Shown here: positions 57,387 through 64,000 of the stretch, piece by piece | Position numbering within the stretch: the stretch's first letter is position 1 | Layout of the letters: every line of letters begins with the position of its first letter | Assembly: GCA_037903355.1 (NCBI GenBank) | Contig: JBAJFE010000026.1 | Location: 6,448,001 to 6,512,000 of the forward strand | Reading direction: 5' to 3' | DNA from: Trichuris trichiura | Lineage: Eukaryota; Nematoda; Enoplea; Trichinellida; Trichuridae | DNA: 64,000 nucleotides | The notes under the pieces: generated by a model | The model's input: the letters and a program-made list of their open reading frames with translations, nothing else | What the model was told of the DNA's origin: nothing | Databases searched by the model: none | Position numbers and translations under genes: made by a program

Positions 57387-58619
57387 CAAACCTTCAGTGC
57401 AGCAAAGTAGGCTTCAGAATTCGCTGGCGGTAGAAGGAAGGGTTTGCCATACTAATGGATTATTAAAGAGTGCAAATGTACACACCTGTCTAATGGCTGA
57501 AGGTGCAGCTGCATCCTGCGCTGATGTCAGGTAATGCGATGAGCGAGTTAGTCGAATAATTCCGCCGCATCACTAGCCAACCCCGTAATATTGAATTAAG
57601 GCAAGGAATATTTGCAGACCCCTCTTAGGGCGACAAATGCGAAAGAAAAAATATCTGTCTGGGCTGTAGGTGGCTGTGCAAGAGCGTATACCTTTGCAAT
57701 TAGGGATAAGGTTATTATTTTAGTAGGCGTATCGTTACGTCGGGAATATTGATATCAGCAGTTTACAGCTGTAATACCAGCATGGGCTTCCTGCATGTCA
57801 GCTTAGTAGGTGTCGCCTATACGTGCGAGTTATTAGGTAACGTCAGAAGTCACTCAAGAACGATTTGTACGAACATGCGACTACAGGTATTAACTTGATC
57901 ATCTTAACTCGCACAGGCTCCGGTAAGAAGAAGTGTGAGTTACGAAAAGATGAGCTACTTTTCTTCTCCAACTTTCCCTCTGCTCCACCTTTATAACTTT
58001 GATTTTACCCTGTAAGCAGAAAACAGCAAAAATAACCTAGCATGCCAACGACAAAATAGATGGATTTCCATATCCATATGCATGGTTTTGCAATATGAAT
58101 GTTGTCAAAACAATTGGTCTGCAATGTGTTCTATGCGTTAAAGTGAATTCATATTTAGCAAGTGAAACGCAGCGCCGACAAGATTATACGATTTCGGCAA
58201 GACTGTTTTTTGAACGTTTGTTTTCTTTGCAGCAGACCTTATGAAAGAGCTGAAACAAATAGGGCTCGAACTAATTTAAAAAATGGCCTATAACGAAGGG
58301 TTCCCTAAAAATATGAAACTTTTGAAGCAATCTGTTGGAGACTAACAGTTTGAAAGCAAACAACAACAGACTTTATAAAATCAAGCTATATCTGAAAGTC
58401 TGTTTTCACGAAAAATTAAGAGAGAATTGGTGCTTTGCAAACGCAGTGATTAAATCACGCATTTTCAATGCATTAATAGAAGAAAACGCGCGCGTCTGTA
58501 ACCGCCGTAACTGTAAAAACAAAGTGAAACAATTTTTTCTCACAGGAGTTGCTAAGTATTGACTAACATAGACTTAAAGTTTTCTTTTCAAGTAAACAAA
58601 CCTTCCACTTTTTTAAAAA

Positions 58620-58765
58620 GCAGGGAATTTATAAAGCGGTACCTCTGCCCGCGTCTATAAATAGCAGGGAAATTAGTGCTTGAAGTCAGGTCGAAAACCT
58701 TAGTTGATGTTGAACAACCCTGCACACCAAGGTTCGCTCTAACCCAAACGCTGCTAATCCGGAGA
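58620..58765 (-). repeat. Dispersed repeat, copy 2
   Basis: Reverse complement aligns with 32510-32640 (GGTTGTTCAACA block, then a cttcaagcact...tttataaat block). Confidence 0.6.
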
Positions 58766-59481
58766 GCACTCTTATTCGGACACATTTCGGTGAGCAAATA
58801 GGTTGTGACGATGACGAACTATGGATAAACAGACTGGTCTAAATGCCAACAGGGCAGCTACCCTGCGCATTAGTTACAATTCATGATGATTGTACGCATG
58901 CAGTTCTTCATTGAGTATTCAATGCTGTAGGATAAGCTAATCAGAGAAAAGCCAGAATATATATATATAAACTTACTTTCAAAGACGCTCGAAAAAATGA
59001 CTAAAAATGGAGTAATGAAAGAGCTAGCATTTTAAAATCCCTTGCCTTAAACTTTTGCTCATTCAGATGTTCCTCCGCTATCACCATGAGTTTATGACCA
59101 ATAAGTCACGTTCCAGACGAACATGGTAATCTAGGCAGAACTCATTTCTTAAGTTTCAAACTGGCCTCGTTTCTGAACTTCACAATTTTGCTTTCACTAT
59201 CATGACCATAGGCTATCATAGACCTTTTCAGCCTGGGCAAGAAATTCGCTCTACCCTTGTTGTTCATTTACCTCTCTTCATTAAATTTACATTCTGTTTC
59301 ATCCATTGTCTGCTTTCTTTATTGAACAACCTGTGTTGGTTTACAGGTTACCTAAAAAGTCAGTCGAAGTGGATAGCGGTTGAGTAAACCGAATGTCCTG
59401 CTATGACTACCGGTAATCCAGAAAATTCACTAATCCGGCACCTGCTCGTTCCTGACCATGCCGTATTAGTGGCAGCCTAAT

Positions 59482-59482
<1 letters not shown>

Positions 59483-59522
<40 letters not shown>

Positions 59523-59538
59523 TAATAATAATAATAAA
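59483..59538. repeat. (AAT)n microsatellite
   Basis: About 18 AAT units with one interruption. (AAT)n tracts also end the repeats at 29811 and 30695, so this may mark the tail of a further retroelement copy, but no partner sequence is visible. Confidence 0.85.
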
Positions 59539-60477
59539 ATTTGCTTCTGCAATTTCTACCTCGCTGTTGGTCAGCAAGTGAAAATGGTGTGCTTGGTTGC
59601 TGGTAATCTGTACTTTTAAAGGATAGTTTGGATGTGAAGCGGCCAAATGCGCATCTCACGATTAGAAGTTCTAAAGCACGAGATGTGCAAAGTAGTCTAG
59701 ATTTATTTTGTAATGAAGATACCATTAGCTACATCGCTTTAAGCAAACGCTTACCTTGTCATAGCTTGACAAGAACAGAAAAGGACATATTACAGTAGCT
59801 GAATTAGTGAAACTGGTTCAGGATTCCTTTGTTTCTGAATGCACACTTCAAAATACATCAATTTTAATATATTAACTAATACACAATGACGAAAACTGGA
59901 GTCTATGACTTTCCTTCTTCATCAATTTGATCTGAGCGTTTAAGCTTGAGAAAATTTTTGAGCTCATACGCTTGGCCCTCTTTGCTAGCACAGCGCCTTA
60001 GTCTGCTCAGGCGCCTATTTATACAATAGCCATCTGACCCTTTACCGTGATTGTTTTTATCTGTTGACGCTCAGATAAGCTGAAGCTTATACCTGAAGTT
60101 TGAGTGAGTATCTAAATCTTAGAAGGATCCGTAGTTGCAAAAAATCTTGAGCAGGGGGCGCTCAAATCCTTAAAATTAATATGTTCGAAATTCAAAATGG
60201 CTAATTCAGGAAGTTTTGTTTGGGTAATCACTCTATAAATCACGTGCATTTCGATAGCGGAAACATCAATATTAATAAAGTTCAGATCAACTTCTGTCGT
60301 TTCGACGTAAACACCTTTTACAGCTGGCTTTTGTTTTCAGCCAATTTAGCGCAAGTTCTTGCTACTATACGCGTTCATCGTGGACAGTTATATTTTCTTC
60401 TTGAACTTTGGTTCATGCATCCAAGTGCTGGCACCAATAAGATTTCAACCACACCAGCCACACTCTAACCACTGAGT

Positions 60478-62440
60478 AGCTTTCAGTGCTTAAGGGCCGG
60501 TGGAAAAGTCATTTACCTGAACCTCGAACTTTGGAAAGATGGAATCATATTGCAAAAACAGCTTTTGGGTAAGTACGACGTGGTCTACACACGCAGTTTT
60601 GCTGTCATACTAGCTGTTTCCGTTTTATTAACAACAAGGGAGTTTTTACCATTTTGTTCTGAAAGTCAGCAACCATCGGACAGTTACTGAGCAGGCTCGC
60701 GAGAGGCCGCTGACGTGACCGCATAAGAGCAGGCGGGATAGCCGCATATGCGATGGGACGGAGTTCATCAGACCAAAAAGGAGGGACTAAACTGTGCTAA
60801 CTTAGCCCACAAATTCTGTACTGACCATCTAAATATCATAGCATAAACTTATCGTATGGTCGTTCTACTAAAGACATTTCAGGGATACCACGTGAGAAAA
60901 CCTTTGAGTAATATCAGCTCATGAGAGAAGGATACACACAAGGCGGTCTGTCACTTGCGTACAAGAGCTTTAGTCCCTAAAGGCTTAAAGCTAAGTCTAT
61001 GCTCAAGAGAACGTTTAAACTCAGGCCGAAACAGCAAAACTGAAATGCCTTGTTTTAAAAAATAAATAGCGTAACTGACATTGCAGAATATAGAGCTTCA
61101 TTTAACACTCACATTTTCAAGGGAATACAGTGTATCTTCATGAAGCTCGAGCACTGTTCGCGATTTCATCTTTAGTCTCTCTAGCGCAGTGATTCCCAAA
61201 TGAGATTCCAGGGGCCCCTTGGTGACCCTGGGAAGAATTGGGGGTTTAGGGGGTCCCTGGGAACTTAGGAGGGCCTCAGGGGATCCCTGGTAGTCGGTGC
61301 CGCAGGACGAGAGCGATCCTGCCGTTCAGGATAGTGAGGCGAGGCGACCAGAGATTACTCCTGACGACTATTGAGCGGACGTGGATAAATTAGTAGCACC
61401 GCACCATACCCAGTCGTCACACTGAGGTAAGATCAAGCGACTGTCGTCTTGCTCCGAGGAAACATTGAATTTAGATTCAGTCTTGCGCAGCTCTGAGAAT
61501 AGCATCGCAGCCTGACTTACATATTGCGCTACCATTCCTAACAGCCCAAAAAATTGAGGAAGAGGAAACCCAGTGTGGCGCTTGTATTCTGAAGGCTCCC
61601 CGATCTGCAATTAGCCGGCGTAAGTCCAGCAATACGAAAAAAAACGCCTTCAGTGCTAACTAAAAAATTAAAGGCGTTAACGGTTTCGAATACCGTTAAG
61701 GAGCTTTCGCCGTACATGGCAGCCGGCTTCCTTACTAACCATTTCGCTCTAGTGTAGAAAAGAAATTCAGCGTTGACTTCGCATCGCCAGGTTTTCCAGC
61801 CATTGATCGCACACTCAACTTTCACCGCGCAAACCATGGGGTCCTACTTGCGGCTGACAAGATCCGCAGGTTAATAAGGTTTTTAATGACGGCCCGGCTT
61901 AACTGTTTTTTCTTTGGCATACACGGTAGGCAGCGAAGCCAATTCTACATTCTGTTGCCTGTTTCAGGTGTTGAACTACTTGTACAAATTGACAACAACG
62001 TAACCACAGTAGACGCACCTGAGGATAACAGAAGCAGGAGAATTACGTTGGGGAGAATGACGGGGGCCCCGACAAGTTGAAGGTCGCGAAAGGGGACCCT
62101 GGGGCCAAAAAGGTTTGGGAAACACTGCTCTAGCGACCTGTCTACAGTGAACTGACAGATATTTTGCTCCAGTGGCTTTTGCAATGGACCTGCAGAGTAA
62201 AATTCTGAACTAACTGTCATTACATTTGTTTTCTGTGGGTTTGATTTTTCCCAACTCCAGCTGCGTCGAGAAAGTTACGACAAGTGATTCGAAAACTTCA
62301 AATACGCAGTTTTTCACCAAGTCTTTCAATTGTAGCCAAAGAAACTCGTAAACTTAGTTTTTTTTATCGATTTAGTTTCATACGTGCTGGAAAAAGTTGC
62401 ATTTTTTATGTAGAAGTGGTTAAATACTGGCTGCTTTGTA
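60478..62440 (+). repeat. Dispersed 1-kb repeat, copy 2, split by a hAT element
   Basis: 60478-61186 and 62128-62440 together align with the reverse complement of 26040-27075. Without the 941-bp insertion and one target duplication the length is about 1.0 kb, equal to copy 1. Confidence 0.8.
61187..62127. mobile_element. Nonautonomous hAT-like element, 941 bp
   Basis: Ends CAGTGATTCCCAAA (61187) and, reversed, CAGTGTTTCCCAAA (62127). Perfect 8-bp target duplication CTCTAGCG at 61179-61186 and 62128-62135, again NNNTANNN. Subterminal sequence is G/C-rich (ggggccc blocks). No transposase; minus ORFs 61610-61368 and 61837-61538 have no hAT domain. Confidence 0.92.
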
Positions 62441-64000
62441 AAGCATATTTAGTAATTGAAATTCTGTAACGGTTTCTGGCAAATTCCATTAAAAGCAACA
62501 GAACCACACTAAGCCTAACAGTGAGCATCAATCCGTAATTTTAATAAAATTTTAGAGTGGAAATGCAAATTTGTAGCAAGGATTCTGCATATTTCTATCT
62601 ATTGTCTTAAAGAAATTTGTTATATGATGTGACATTGACTGCAACTTTATGCTGTTTTTTGGGCTGATGGGAAATAAAAGTGAGAAAAGATTTAATCGCG
62701 CGGCAATTTCGAAAATGGAGCTTTTGAGATTGACCTCCTCCCATCATCAGCGCGATAGTAAAGCTGACGACAGGACAAAGTCCCGAAGAGTCCATTTCCA
62801 AATTCGTGTTCGATTAAATTTTTTTAACTTTTACTTCGCATCGACCTGACAACAAGTTAAACATGTAATAAACATCATGAAACCACGTTATTTTTAGTAG
62901 AGAAGCTCAATCTTCAAGCATAGACTGTATTAGTCGATGTCGCACAAGGAGTGTGTTATCAATAAAAACGAGATTGCTAAGCAGTTGAAAGCTGGGCAGT
63001 TTCATTAGTATAAACTGGAAAGCACTGAACATGGACATGAAACAAAGCTTTTGGAGCACCTGATTTCCGGAAGCACTGTGTTCCCTTCCTTTCTTTATAA
63101 AACTACCCAGTCTTTATTTGCTTAGGAGTTGGTTTTCAGTGATTACAAACTTAACGGAATTTCATCGGCACCGACGAATAAAATCGCGAATAGAAACTTT
63201 CAAATAATATCAACTATTAGGGTGAAGATTATGAATTTGTTCACTCCGAACAGGCATGCTCAAGTTACATCTTTCAATTAATTTTGAACGCGCTTATGAA
63301 TTGCTTAACTTCTTTTAAAGATAATTACACAGCCACCATAACGCCACTGGTGGCTGAATTTACTCTGGAAAATAATACCAGATGAATTTTCTCGTTAGCA
63401 GCACTGGAATACATAAATGCTTGGCGTGAATGTTCGTACAACACTGACAGTAGTATGATGCTCCTACTGAAATTTCACATTTTAGTTCTGCATTAGCATC
63501 TAATGTTCAAAATTACGGACGGTACTACCGATCGCATATTCACATGCCTTTTGACCAGCTGACCATGTGTCAAGCTAACAATTTTAAATGTGTCATCCGA
63601 TCTTTAGTTCTCTTAGTCTGTTCATGTGAATGCTCAGTATTTCTGTCTCCAGTTGTGAGTGGCTTAAAAGCGCAATGCCAAGCAATGACCGCCTCAACCA
63701 TTACTTATGAATATCACAAACGTAATGCATTAACTTGCTACTCTTCTTGCATCCATGTCTGAACAAGAGTCATTATTCCTTCATAATTACGGTGGTTGTT
63801 TCTCCATCAGTATGATTAACTATGAACTGGGATGATTGTTTCTGCAAGGGTATACAAATAAAAACAGGTTTAGTCAAGCGTCAATGGAGAAGACACTTTG
63901 TGATGGTTCATTGTTTCTTTTCGTCAATTCAATAAGCGTCATCGAAATTCTTCATTATCCCAACGATCTGTTATCCATCCCAGTTAAAATGTGATTAGCT
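62441..64000. other. Intergenic to window end
   Basis: AT-rich, no ORF with a recognised domain, no repeat boundaries seen. Confidence 0.45.

Larger units (their letters stand above)
57387..60477. other. Intergenic with repeats
   Basis: About 3 kb with no recognised gene. Holds copy 2 of the repeat seen at 32510-32640 (about 58620-58765, minus) and an (AAT)n tract at 59483-59538. Confidence 0.5.

Overview
The window is animal nuclear DNA. It is AT-rich and intron-dense, with many introns of only about 45-60 nt, and it is littered with small transposable-element relics. I rebuilt four multi-exon genes by hand, matching conserved protein motifs to splice sites and checking that reading phase is kept at every junction. 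The proteins (phosphoserine aminotransferase, two MRP/ABCC transporters, a SUCO/Slp1-type SUN-domain protein, and an EEA1/Rabenosyn-type zinc finger) and the short introns suggest an invertebrate. A nematode is plausible, but the sequence alone does not fix the phylum.

Layout. At 1-470 (- strand) are exons of a gene with an EEA1/Rabenosyn-5-like C2H2 finger, running off the left edge. At 3037-4828 (-) is a complete ten-exon PSAT gene (365 aa). At 10903-22495 (-) is an MRP-type ABCC transporter (23 exons found, 1514 aa, lacking only a short first exon). At 34940-37743 (+) is a complete six-exon SUCO homologue (836 aa). At 46725-56051 (+) is a second MRP-type ABCC transporter (23 exons found, 1504 aa, again lacking a short first exon). 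The two transporters are paralogues on opposite strands with the same exon-intron architecture throughout. Their TMD0, TMD1, NBD1, TMD2 and NBD2 parts all look intact, so both probably encode working export pumps. A weak candidate gene lies at 56753-57386 (+).

The gaps between genes hold mobile DNA. There are two nonautonomous hAT-like elements, each with a perfect 8-bp target duplication (28082-28562 and 61187-62127), a dead mariner transposase (about 28630-29010), and two near-perfect foldback elements that share a 20-bp core (9254-9544 and 39096-39349). A 1-kb dispersed repeat is present in two inverted copies, one of them split by a hAT insertion. A hairpin MITE sits in an intron of the second ABCC gene.

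The most interesting signal is a family of short insertions carrying a hammerhead-ribozyme-like core: CTGANGA, a 4-5 bp stem, then GAAAGC. It occurs at least eight times, on both strands, often as inverted pairs, and in two cases between 12-13 bp direct repeats that look like target duplications. This pattern recalls the hammerhead motifs known from Penelope-like retroelements. One copy lies in an intron of the first ABCC gene, and other copies bracket the SUCO gene.
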